DNA of 32,334 bases, taken from positions 1 through 32,334 of the forward strand of contig NZ_JAIBES010000150.1 in the NCBI RefSeq assembly GCF_019459305.1. Reading direction: 5' to 3'. This document shows, piece after piece, positions 23,391-30,954 of this stretch. Origin of the DNA: Sphingopyxis sp. Lineage in GTDB: Bacteria > Pseudomonadota > Alphaproteobacteria > Sphingomonadales > Sphingomonadaceae. The notes below the pieces were generated by a model, which saw nothing but the letters and a program-made list of their open reading frames with translations, did not search any database and had not been told where the DNA came from. The translations under genes were made by a program, and so were the position numbers. Position 1 is the stretch's first letter. Each line of letters begins with the position of its first letter.

Positions 23391-24992
23391 ATGACACAGG
23401 TGGCGATCGGCAATCAGACTGTCGAAACGCAGGCGGAGGTCGCCGAAAACTGGGGCACCTCGGCGCTGATCGAGGATGCCATTCGGCACGGCGAAGGCCT
23501 GCTCGCCAAGGATGGCCCGCTGGTCGTCGAAACTGGCAAGCACACCGGCCGGTCGGCGAAAGATAAGTTCATCGTCCAGGACGACGAGACGGCGGGCACC
23601 ATCTGGTGGGGCAAGACCAACGTCCCGATGACCCCCGATCATTTCGCCGCGCTCAAGGCCGATTTCTTCGCGCACATGGCAGCGCGCCCGCGGCTGTTCC
23701 GCCAGCAGCTGTTCGGCGGTTCGCAGCCCGAGCACCGCGTCGCGGTGCAGGTCGTCACCGAATTCGCCTGGCACAGCCAGTTCATCCGCACCTTGCTCGT
23801 CCGCCCGAGCGCCGCGGAGCTGGCGGCGTTCGCGGCCGAATATACGATCATCGACCTGCCGAGCTTCCGCGCCGATCCGGCGAAGCACGGCACGCGCACC
23901 GAAACCGTGGTTGCGGTGAACTTCACCGAAAAGCTCGTGTTGATCGGCGGCACCGCTTATGCTGGCGAAATGAAGAAGTCGGTGTTCGGCATCCTCAACT
24001 ATCTGCTCCCTGTAAAAGGCGTGATGCCGATGCATTGCTCTGCGAACATGGGTCCGAACGGTGACACCGCGGTATTCTTCGGCTTGTCGGGTACCGGCAA
24101 GACGACGCTGTCGGCCGATGCGTCGCGCACGCTGATCGGTGATGACGAGCATGGCTGGTCGGACACCGCGGTCTTCAACTTCGAGGGCGGCTGCTATGCC
24201 AAGATGATCCGCCTGTCGCCCGAGGCCGAGCCCGAGATTTTCGCGACGACGAAGCGTTTCGGCACCGTGCTCGAAAATGTCGTGATCGACCCGGTCACGC
24301 GCGAACTCGATTTCGACGATGCCAGCCTCGCCGAGAATAGCCGCGGTTCGTACCCGATCGACTTCATTCCGAACACGTCGGAACAGAATATGGGTCCGGT
24401 GCCGCAGAATATCATAATGCTGACCGCCGATGCTTACGGCGTGCTACCCCCGATCGCGAAGTTGACTCCCGATCAGGCGATGTATCACTTTCTGTCGGGC
24501 TACACTGCGCGCGTGGCCGGGACCGAAATCGGCGTGACCGAACCCGAGGCGACCTTCTCGACCTGCTTCGGTGCGCCGTTCATGCCGCGTCACCCGTCGG
24601 TGTACGGGAATCTGCTGAAGGAACGCATCGCCAAGGGCGGCGTCCAGTGCTGGCTGGTCAACACCGGCTGGACCGGCGGCATGGCGACGATGGACGGCAT
24701 CAAGCGGATGCCAATCAAGGCGACCCGTGCGCTGCTTAACGCCGCGATCGACGGCAGCCTCAACGACGCTGAATTCCGCAAGGATCCGAACTTCGGCTTC
24801 ATGGTTCCGGTCGCGGTGCCGGGGGTCGACAGCGCGCTGCTCGACCCGCGTGAGGCGTGGGCCGACAAGGCCGCCTATGACCGCACCGCGCAGGTGCTGG
24901 TGGGCCAATTCATCGACAATTTCGCGCAATTTGCGGACCATGTCGACGAAGGCGTCCGCCAGGCGGCGCCGCAGGCTGCGGTCGCCGCGTAA
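23391..24992 (+). CDS. pckA: Phosphoenolpyruvate carboxykinase (ATP)
   Basis: A 533-residue enzyme converting oxaloacetate and ATP to phosphoenolpyruvate, CO2 and ADP, the first committed step of gluconeogenesis from TCA intermediates. It has the RSAKDKF substrate region (preceded by ETGKHTG), MHCSANMG, the P-loop GLSGTGKT (residues 231-238) and the metal/nucleotide site [11 protein letters not shown]. Length and motifs match the ATP-dependent class rather than the larger GTP class. AAAGG sits nine bases before the ATG. Its position facing chvI/chvG and the regulatory PTS genes suggests carbon-flow control; direct ChvI regulation is inference. Confidence 0.98.
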   Translation: MTQVAIGNQTVETQAEVAENWGTSALIEDAIRHGEGLLAKDGPLVVETGKHTGRSAKDKFIVQDDETAGTIWWGKTNVPMTPDHFAALKADFFAHMAARPRLFRQQLFGGSQPEHRVAVQVVTEFAWHSQFIRTLLVRPSAAELAAFAAEYTIIDLPSFRADPAKHGTRTETVVAVNFTEKLVLIGGTAYAGEMKKSVFGILNYLLPVKGVMPMHCSANMGPNGDTAVFFGLSGTGKTTLSADASRTLIGDDEHGWSDTAVFNFEGGCYAKMIRLSPEAEPEIFATTKRFGTVLENVVIDPVTRELDFDDASLAENSRGSYPIDFIPNTSEQNMGPVPQNIIMLTADAYGVLPPIAKLTPDQAMYHFLSGYTARVAGTEIGVTEPEATFSTCFGAPFMPRHPSVYGNLLKERIAKGGVQCWLVNTGWTGGMATMDGIKRMPIKATRALLNAAIDGSLNDAEFRKDPNFGFMVPVAVPGVDSALLDPREAWADKAAYDRTAQVLVGQFIDNFAQFADHVDEGVRQAAPQAAVAA

Positions 24993-25006
24993 CTTGCCCG
25001 GACCTA

Positions 25007-25030
25007 TTCCGGGTGGCAATTCACCCGGAA
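25007..25030 (+). promoter_or_regulatory. Perfect hairpin between pckA and the next gene, overlapping its ribosome binding site
   Basis: TTCCGGGTG (25007-25015) and CACCCGGAA (25022-25030) form a 9-bp perfect stem around the six-base loop GCAATT. There is no T tract, so it is not a standard terminator. The downstream Shine-Dalgarno GGAAGGA (25027-25033) begins inside the 3' arm, so folding could limit translation of the gene at 25041. Confidence 0.6.
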
Positions 25031-25040
25031 GGACTGGACA

Positions 25041-25490
25041 ATGACCACCGACTATTCACCGCGCCTGTTCGAGCGCGACAACGATATTCGCACGATCGGC
25101 GAAGGCCTGCTCGCCTGCACCCTGCCGCGCGCGGATTGGACGCATGAGGCGCATTTGGGCGCGTGCCTTTGGCTGCTCAGCGAGCGGCTCGACATCGATG
25201 TCGATGCCCAGATCGGCACCATCATCCGCCGCTTCAACGAGAGCGTCGGCGGGGTCAACGACGACACGCAGGGTTATCATGACAGCATCACGCGCGCTTA
25301 CGTCGCGGGGGTGCGATTGTTCCTGTCGGAGACGGAGGAGACCGAACTGGCGGCGCGCGTCAACGCGATGTTGCGGTCCGATGTCGGAAGGCGGGACTGG
25401 CCGCTGCGCTTCTACAGCCGCGATCTGCTGTTTTCGGTCACGGCGCGGCGGCGGTTCGTTGACCCCGACCTCGCGCCGCTCCCCGCCTAA
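25041..25490 (+). CDS. Conserved hypothetical protein (WTHEAHL / YHDSITRAY type)
   Basis: A 149-residue, probably cytosolic protein with no signal or membrane segment. I recognise two conserved-looking patches, ADWTHEAHLGACLWLL (near residue 33) and GYHDSITRAYVAG (near 80). Their paired histidines recall small helical proteins of unknown function, and possibly a helical metal site. GGAAGGA seven bases before the ATG is a good ribosome binding site, but it is partly buried in a hairpin. The gene follows pckA by 48 bases and may be co-transcribed. Its stop overlaps by four bases the stop of the convergent peptidase-like gene, leaving no room for a terminator. Confidence 0.75.
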   Translation: MTTDYSPRLFERDNDIRTIGEGLLACTLPRADWTHEAHLGACLWLLSERLDIDVDAQIGTIIRRFNESVGGVNDDTQGYHDSITRAYVAGVRLFLSETEETELAARVNAMLRSDVGRRDWPLRFYSRDLLFSVTARRRFVDPDLAPLPA

Positions 25491-26422
25491 AGCTTCATTC
25501 CCGGTGTCCAGCCGCGTTGCGCGAGGAAAGCGGCTGGATCGCGCATTTCGATGATCGCCTTGAGCGCCGCGGCCTTGTCGGGCGCGCGGCTGTAATAGCT
25601 TTTGACGATCCGGTAGCCGACCCAGTAGCCCAGGTCTCCCGGCCAATCCGGGGTGCCGAGCTGGTTGTAAACCCAGCGCGAATCATTCGCCTTGCTGTCC
25701 TTTTCCGCCGAAAAATCGCGTTCGACCGCTGCCTCGCGCCCCGTCGTCCAGCGGTGCAGATGGGTGTAAGCGACCGAACCGCCGATCTGTTCGGCAACAA
25801 ATTCGGCGGCACCCTCGATGAGCGAGGCGTGAAGCACGCTGTCGCTATCGCTTTCGACCTGCGCGAGCGGTTGCTGGGCATGGATATATTCGTGCGCGAT
25901 GACATGGACGAACCGATCTTCGTCATCGGCTTCGAAAAATTTCGCCGCGCATAGCGCTTCGAGCGAGACGTACAACCCCTTGCCATCGGCCGCCGCGACA
26001 GGCGTGCCGCGGCTCATTGCGATGGTGATCGGCGGAAAAATCGCCGGCGGATAGAGTTCCGCCAGCCGATCGGTCGCGGCGGTCAGTCGGCCCCGGACAT
26101 TGTCGAGCGTGTTGGCGCAACCCCGCGCGTCGCGATAAAGATCGGGCTTCTCGCGCAGGGCCTTTGCCACGCGTTCGGGCGTGATCCGGCGCATCGCCAT
26201 GAACTCGACCAGCCCCGGCGACGCATCGGCGAGATAGCGCGTCGCCAGCACATCGGGCTGCGCGGCGATCGCCGGGTCGTCGTACAAGGCGTAGAAGCGA
26301 TCGACGTCCGACGTCACGATCGCGACGCGTGCGCTTGCCGGGGCCGGGGCGTCGGCGGCATGGCCGGCGCTGCTCGCTAGCAGCGCCGCACCTAATGTCG
26401 ACCAAGCGATTCGCCGCCGCAT
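25487..26422 (-). CDS. Exported DUF2268-like zinc-peptidase-like protein
   Basis: A 311-residue protein with a signal peptide (residues 1-22, ending AGHA). HEYIH at residues 177-181 is an HExxH zinc motif, and the downstream EGAAEF (Glu203) fits a gluzincin third ligand. The context HVIAHEYIHAQQ and the C-terminal GYRIVKSYY resemble DUF2268-type putative zinc proteases. It probably acts in the periplasm. Its ATG overlaps the stop of the upstream DUF885 peptidase gene (ATGA), so the two are likely produced together. The substrate is unknown. Confidence 0.85.
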   Translation of the reverse strand: MRRRIAWSTLGAALLASSAGHAADAPAPASARVAIVTSDVDRFYALYDDPAIAAQPDVLATRYLADASPGLVEFMAMRRITPERVAKALREKPDLYRDARGCANTLDNVRGRLTAATDRLAELYPPAIFPPITIAMSRGTPVAAADGKGLYVSLEALCAAKFFEADDEDRFVHVIAHEYIHAQQPLAQVESDSDSVLHASLIEGAAEFVAEQIGGSVAYTHLHRWTTGREAAVERDFSAEKDSKANDSRWVYNQLGTPDWPGDLGYWVGYRIVKSYYSRAPDKAAALKAIIEMRDPAAFLAQRGWTPGMKL

Positions 26423-28305
26423 CAGCCCTTATTCTCCGCCACATAGGTGGCAACATTCTGCGCCAGCACGTCGAGCGGCACATTGCCGCCCTCGACGACG
26501 ACATTGTTGAAATCGCGCAGGTCATATTTCGTCCCCAGCGCCGCCTGCGCCAGCCCGCGCTGGCGGACGATCTCGCTGTGACCGACCTTGTATCCACATG
26601 CTTGCCCGGCCCAGCTGCAATAACGATCGACCTCGCTCGCGACCTCGAGCGGGTTCGAGCCGTTTTCCTTGACGAAAAACTCGACTCCCTGCTCGCGCGT
26701 CCAGCGTTTCGCATGCAGGCCGGTGTCGACGACAAGGCGGCAGGCGCGGAAGGCGAGCGACTGGAGATAACCAAGCCGCCCGACCTCGAAATCATCGAAG
26801 AGGCCGAGCTCGTCGGCAAGCTGCTCGGCATAAAGCGCCCACCCTTCGCTATAGGCATTGAACGCCAGCATCGTACGGATCAGCGGCATCTGATTGGCAT
26901 ATTCGCCCTGCCACACATGCCCCGGGATCGCCTCGTGAAAGGTCAGGTCGGGCAGCGAATATTTGCTGTGCAGGTCGGTGGTGTGCAGGTTTATCCAGAA
27001 TTTTCCGGGAATGCTGCCGTCGATCGACCCGGCGCCGCCATAGGCCGCAGGCGCGCCCGGTTCCTCGGCCAGCGGCAGTCGTTTCACCTCGACATTGCCG
27101 CGGACTAGAGTGCGAAAGGCGCGCGGCATTTCGGCGCGGATTTTGCCGAGCCAAGTCTGGATATAGGCCATGATCTCCGCGCGGCCCGCGTCATTGTTCG
27201 GAAACTGGAAGCGCGGATCCTTGGCTAGCGCGTTCATCCGGTCGCCGACCGATCCCTGCCTATAGCCAAGCCGCTTCAGGATCGGGTCCATCTGACCCTG
27301 CAACTCGGCCAGTTCCGCGCGCCCCATGCGGTGGATTTCGTCGGGGGTCATCCGCGTCGTGGTGCTGGCGCGCAGGCCCCACGCATACCATTCGTCGCCG
27401 CCGGGCCGCGCCCACATCCCTGCGTCCATCGTGGCGCGGGGGCGCTGTGCCTTCAGTTCTGCGATCTGGCGTGCGAGCGCCGCGCTGACCGGACCGCGGG
27501 CAATGGCGCGCGCACCGGCGCCCCAGTCGCCCGCCAGCCCCGCGTCGCGCGCTTTCGTCGCCAGCGCGTCGGCCAGACTGCCGCCGCCGCGCGCGTCGGC
27601 CAGCGTTGCCTCGATCTGCGGCAGCGCCTTGTCGATCAGGAAGGCGGGGGCGATCATTCCCTGTGCGCCCGCCGCCTTGAGCCGCTCGGTTTCGCCATCG
27701 AGGACGCCGGCAAAAGCCCCAAGTCGCGCCAGATAGGCCTCAGCATCGGCGCTCGTTTTCACGGGCTGGTCGCTGGTCAACAGGCGGGGCACGTCGAGAT
27801 AGGCGCCGACATTCTGGATCACGACATAGGGCGTGTTGCGCCAGCCGCCGACCGCGACATCGCCATAGGGCAGGGCGAAGCCGTCGAGCGCGACGCCATA
27901 GGCACTCTCGACCACCGCCAGGCTGGTGCGCGTCTTGTGATCGATGCGGTCAGCGCCGCCCGCTTCCGTAAAGGCGCGGACGTGTGCGACGTCGGCCTTC
28001 AGCGTGTTTGCGACGGCTTGTTGTCCGGCGGCCGAGCGGTCGGACAGCTTGCCGCGCTGGGCGGCGCGTGCGCCGGTATCGATGCCGAGCGAGGTCGCGC
28101 CCTCGGGCGACAGCGCGAGTAGATTGTCGGCAATCGACGCTAACAGCGCCTCGGCAGCGGCCTGCGGCGTAGCAGTGGCTGACGGCAGGGCTGCGATCCC
28201 TGCTGGTCCGCGGCTGCAGGCGGTCAGCGCAAGGCTCGCCGCGCCGGTACCGAGCGTGGCTATCGTTTGGCGGCGAGTGAACGGGGTGGACAGGATCTGA
28301 TGCAC
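26422..28305 (-). CDS. DUF885-family metallopeptidase-like lipoprotein with Tat-type signal
   Basis: About 627 residues. A GTG at 28305 with GGGAG seven bases upstream is the best start; a more distant ATG (28380) has no signal-like sequence and abuts a repeat. The N-terminus FTRRQTIATLGTGAASLALT resembles a twin-arginine signal, followed by a lipobox LTAC, so it is probably a lipid-anchored periplasmic protein. The DUF885 signature HEAIPGH starts at His457 and supplies the HExxxGH metal motif; downstream SEGWALYAEQLADELG resembles the usual second ligand region. DUF885 proteins relate to M32 carboxypeptidases. It is the first gene of a two-gene peptidase operon. Confidence 0.9.
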   Translation of the reverse strand: MHQILSTPFTRRQTIATLGTGAASLALTACSRGPAGIAALPSATATPQAAAEALLASIADNLLALSPEGATSLGIDTGARAAQRGKLSDRSAAGQQAVANTLKADVAHVRAFTEAGGADRIDHKTRTSLAVVESAYGVALDGFALPYGDVAVGGWRNTPYVVIQNVGAYLDVPRLLTSDQPVKTSADAEAYLARLGAFAGVLDGETERLKAAGAQGMIAPAFLIDKALPQIEATLADARGGGSLADALATKARDAGLAGDWGAGARAIARGPVSAALARQIAELKAQRPRATMDAGMWARPGGDEWYAWGLRASTTTRMTPDEIHRMGRAELAELQGQMDPILKRLGYRQGSVGDRMNALAKDPRFQFPNNDAGRAEIMAYIQTWLGKIRAEMPRAFRTLVRGNVEVKRLPLAEEPGAPAAYGGAGSIDGSIPGKFWINLHTTDLHSKYSLPDLTFHEAIPGHVWQGEYANQMPLIRTMLAFNAYSEGWALYAEQLADELGLFDDFEVGRLGYLQSLAFRACRLVVDTGLHAKRWTREQGVEFFVKENGSNPLEVASEVDRYCSWAGQACGYKVGHSEIVRQRGLAQAALGTKYDLRDFNNVVVEGGNVPLDVLAQNVATYVAENKG

Positions 28306-28380
28306 GCGGCGGCTCCCTTGCGACTTTATTTCTTCTGAAACCTGTCTAAGCGGCGCGGCGTGACGGTCAATGGGAACCAT

Positions 28381-28513
28381 ATCCTCCCTGCGGCGGAGCC
28401 GTGAAGAGGGGGACCATCCGAAGGATAGTGGCGGGGCAGCGACGTCGCTTCATGGGCCCTCCGTCAGCGGCTGCGCCCCTGCCACCTCCCCATCGCTGCG
28501 CGACAGGGAGGAT
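28381..28513. repeat. 133-bp MITE-like inverted repeat with perfect 10-bp ends
   Basis: It begins ATCCTCCCTG and ends CAGGGAGGAT, perfect terminal inverted repeats. Inside are AGAGGGGGACC, GTGGCGGGGCAG and GGGCCCTCCGTCAGC, which pair imperfectly to make a branched fold. It fills the gap between two same-strand genes. A second, cut copy starts at 32234. There is no coding capacity, as expected for a non-autonomous or REP-like element. Confidence 0.8.
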
Positions 28514-28521
28514 CGACGGTG

Positions 28522-28920
28522 TCAGTCGGTGAGGTCGGCGGGTACCTTGCCGCCGTTTGCGGCGAGCTCGCGCATCACCGCCTTGTGCAGCCAGATGTTC
28601 ATCTCGGCGCTGCCGTCCAGTTCGCCGGTGTAACCGAGTTCGGTCGCGAGTTCCTTGCGGTTAGCAAGGCTCGAATCGATGCCGAGCAGCTTCATCAGGT
28701 CGACGATCGAGGTGCGCCAGTTGAGGTCTTTGCCTGCCGCTTCGGCGGTCAGGATCGCGTCGACATCGACTTCGGCGGGCGGAGCCGCAGCGGCGGCCGC
28801 CATGGCGCTGGTCGCGGCGTCGAGTGCGCTGCCGACGGGATTCGGCGCCGGTGCGGCGGGCTCTGACGCGACCGCCTTCTTGCCGAAAATCGCGTCTTTG
28901 ATGCTGCTGAAAATGCCCAT
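28522..28920 (-). CDS. DUF3597-domain protein
   Basis: A 132-residue protein starting MGIFSSIKDAIFGKK, with GGGAG seven bases before the ATG at 28920. Residues 20-55 are an Ala/Pro-rich linker. The C-terminal half (about 58-132) matches the DUF3597 domain: DVDAILTAEAAGKDLNWRTS, IVDLMKLLGIDSSLANRKEL and MNIWLHKAVMRELAANGGK. No signal peptide is seen; the amphipathic N-terminus may touch the membrane. The function of DUF3597 is not established. It is transcribed divergently from the DUF937 gene. Confidence 0.88.
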   Translation of the reverse strand: MGIFSSIKDAIFGKKAVASEPAAPAPNPVGSALDAATSAMAAAAAAPPAEVDVDAILTAEAAGKDLNWRTSIVDLMKLLGIDSSLANRKELATELGYTGELDGSAEMNIWLHKAVMRELAANGGKVPADLTD

Positions 28921-29096
28921 GATTTCACTCCCACTATGGCGCGGCCCAACCCGGAAAGGGTGAGTCGGTTGGTCGCAGGCTAGGACTATGCATCTGAAAA
29001 TGACAGCCAAATGAACGACTCGTCGTCCGCGCCCGCACTGTTATAGTCACGCGGGTGGGCGTGGTCCGATCAGCGCCGGAGTGGGAGATTAGCGAC

Positions 29097-29732
29097 ATGA
29101 ACCTGACCGACATTTTGGCGCAGGCCGGCGGCATCGAATCGATGGCAAAAGACCTGGGCATTCCACCCGCCATGGCCAAGCAGGGCGCCGAGGCGCTGCT
29201 GCCCGCGATCCTGGGCGGGTTCAAAAAACAGGCGCAATCGGGCGGGATCGAAGGGCTGGGCGGGCTGCTCGGCCAGCTTGGCGGTGGCGGTCTGCTCGAT
29301 TCGGTGCTGGGATCGCAGCCGACCCCGGTGGCACCCGGTAACGAGGTGCTCGGCCAGATTTTCGGATCGAAGGACGTCAGCCGCACCGTCGCCGGACAGG
29401 CGGCGACCCAGACCGGGCTCGATTCGGGGTTGCTCAAAAAAATGCTGCCGATCCTCGCGATGATGGTCGCGGGCTATATGGCCAAGCAGAGCGGCCAGGC
29501 GCAGGGCGGCGGCGGTCTGGGTGACCTGATCGGCGGCGCGCTCGGTGGTTCGGGCGGCAGAGGCGGCCTCGGCGGCATGCTCGGTAATGTGCTGGGCGGC
29601 GCAATGGGCGGCGGCGCAGCACCGGCTGCGGCCGGCGGCGGGCTGGGCGGCCTTGCCAACATGCTCGACCTTAACGGCGACGGCAATCCGCTCGACGACA
29701 TCATGGGCATGGCGAGCAAGCTGGGACGCTGA
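29097..29732 (+). CDS. DUF937-domain (YidB-like) glycine-rich protein
   Basis: A 211-residue protein. The start MNLTDILAQAGGIESMAKDL is preceded by GGGAG at nine bases. The DUF937 part includes AKQGAEALLPAILGGFKKQA and GQIFGSKDVSRTVAGQAATQ. Residues 105-130 contain a hydrophobic stretch (LLKKMLPILAMMVAGYMAKQ). A Gly/Ala low-complexity linker (about 135-195) and the end LDLNGDGNPLDDIMGMAS, an EF-hand-like DxNxDG loop, complete it. E. coli YidB shares the domain; function is unknown. It is monocistronic and followed by a strong hairpin. Confidence 0.88.
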   Translation: MNLTDILAQAGGIESMAKDLGIPPAMAKQGAEALLPAILGGFKKQAQSGGIEGLGGLLGQLGGGGLLDSVLGSQPTPVAPGNEVLGQIFGSKDVSRTVAGQAATQTGLDSGLLKKMLPILAMMVAGYMAKQSGQAQGGGGLGDLIGGALGGSGGRGGLGGMLGNVLGGAMGGGAAPAAAGGGLGGLANMLDLNGDGNPLDDIMGMASKLGR

Positions 29733-29745
29733 AGCGCTCAGCTCA

Positions 29746-29772
29746 GCAGCCCCTCGGTATCCGAGGGGCTGC
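29746..29772. terminator. Strong 12-bp hairpin between convergent genes
   Basis: GCAGCCCCTCGG (29746-29757), loop TAT, CCGAGGGGCTGC (29761-29772): a perfect 12-bp stem between the DUF937 gene and the convergent GNAT gene. No T tract follows on either strand, so it may be a mRNA 3' end or Rho-assisted terminator rather than a classical intrinsic one. Confidence 0.65.
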
Positions 29773-29784
29773 GGCTGCGCCCGT

Positions 29785-30399
29785 TCACGCCGCCTGCAAT
29801 CGCCAGTCGTCGCGCATTTCGGCGGGCCATCGCGGTTTGCCTAGCATGGCGACCGGGTCGTTGGCGTCATCCTTGTCATTGCCCGGCGCAGCGATGGCGC
29901 GCGCATATTCGATCGTCGGGGCAGGCGTGCCGCGCCCCCGGCTGGCGCGAACGATTTCGCGTCCGGTCGGCCGAAAGCCGAGCTTGCGGAGCACCGATCC
30001 CGAGGCCGGGTTGTCGACGAAATGCGACGCCATCAGATTGCGGATGCCCATGGTACGCGCCAGGTCGATCATGTGCCGACCGGCCTCGGTCGCATAGCCG
30101 AGCCCCCAGAACGGCCGCGCGACCCAATAGCCGAGCTCGACCGAGCCATCCTCCATATGGTCCATGCCAATGCAGCCGATGATGCGTGGGCTGCTGGCGG
30201 TGCGCTGGACCATCAGAAAGCGGCTGGGGTTGGCGCTCGACCACCCCGCCAGGAATGTCCGGGCATCGTCCTCGCTATAGGGCCAGGGCGCGCTCGCGAG
30301 GTTGCGGACGATCATCTCGTCGCCGATCGCACGGGCCAGCGCCGGGGCATCTTCCTGCCAGCCGGGCCGCAGTAACAATCTTTCGGTACGCGCAAACAT
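29785..30399 (-). CDS. GNAT-family N-acetyltransferase (RimJ/RimL-like)
   Basis: A 204-residue acetyl-CoA-dependent acetyltransferase. RTERLLLRPGWQEDAPALAR is the usual opening of the RimL-like group. Motif A is YWVARPFWGLGYATEAGRHM, with the Q/RxxGxG/A-type pyrophosphate loop in modified form (RPFWGLGYA). Motif B follows in HFVDNPASGSVLRKLGFRPT. The ATG at 30399 has GGGAG seven bases upstream; the ATG at 30426 lacks such a site. The acceptor (protein N-terminus or small molecule) cannot be told. About 35 extra C-terminal residues follow the domain. Monocistronic. Confidence 0.92.
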   Translation of the reverse strand: MFARTERLLLRPGWQEDAPALARAIGDEMIVRNLASAPWPYSEDDARTFLAGWSSANPSRFLMVQRTASSPRIIGCIGMDHMEDGSVELGYWVARPFWGLGYATEAGRHMIDLARTMGIRNLMASHFVDNPASGSVLRKLGFRPTGREIVRASRGRGTPAPTIEYARAIAAPGNDKDDANDPVAMLGKPRWPAEMRDDWRLQAA

Positions 30400-30522
30400 C
30401 TTATCACTCCCAATTGTCGTCGCCATGGCGCCCGATGGTGACGCTTTGACGACATTCGATATGGAGGGAGATGGATGGCCCGATTTTCACGCCTGCCCGC
30501 CAAGTCGCGGACAATAGGCAAG

Positions 30523-30555
30523 AAAAAAGGGAGTCCGGGGGTGACCCGTCTCCCT
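30523..30555 (-). terminator. Intrinsic terminator of the rplU-rpmA operon
   Basis: On the minus strand AGGGAG-AC-GGG-(TCACC)-CCC-GGA-CTCCCT is followed at once by TTTTTTCTT. The stem with an internal bulge plus a clear T tract is a good rho-independent terminator, about 80 bases after the rpmA stop. Confidence 0.75.
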
Positions 30556-30569
30556 CTTTTCGAACTTTG

Positions 30570-30588
30570 TTTCCGCCTCAAGCGGAAA
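30570..30588 (-). other. Small hairpin in the rpmA 3' untranslated region
   Basis: TTTCCGC (30570-30576) and GCGGAAA (30582-30588) form a 7-bp stem with a five-base loop, between the rpmA stop and the terminator. It is flanked by sequences (30597-30608 and 30538-30548) that can pair with each other. Confidence 0.55.
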
Positions 30589-30636
30589 GGACCGTTCCGG
30601 GTCATCCCTTGGTGGGCGACCCGTGCAGATCGCTCT

Positions 30637-30906
30637 TTATTCGGCTGCTTCCGCCATGACGTCGACCGACACAAATTTGCGGCCAAGCTTGCCGTCGTGG
30701 AATCGCACATGGCCTTCGGCGGTTGCGAACAGCGTGTGGTCCTTGCCCATGCCGACGTTGGCGCCCGGGTACACCTTGGTACCGCGCTGGCGCACGATAA
30801 TGTTGCCGCCGATCACTTCCTGACCGCCGAACTTCTTCACGCCAAGGCGGCGGCCGGCTGAGTCGCGACCGTTGCGCGATGAACCGCCTGCTTTCTTATG
30901 TGCCAT
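30637..30906 (-). CDS. rpmA: 50S ribosomal protein L27
   Basis: An 89-residue large-subunit protein whose N-terminus reaches the peptidyl-transferase centre. The sequence [20 protein letters not shown], then LGVKKFGGQ and [20 protein letters not shown], matches L27 throughout. The N-terminus begins directly at AHKKAGG without the cleaved extension seen in Firmicutes. It lies 48 bases downstream of rplU in the usual rplU-rpmA operon. Confidence 0.98.
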   Translation of the reverse strand: MAHKKAGGSSRNGRDSAGRRLGVKKFGGQEVIGGNIIVRQRGTKVYPGANVGMGKDHTLFATAEGHVRFHDGKLGRKFVSVDVMAEAAE

Positions 30907-30954
30907 GACTGATGCTCCTTAATTCGTTTCAGGGGCCGAGCCGCGTTGCCGCGC

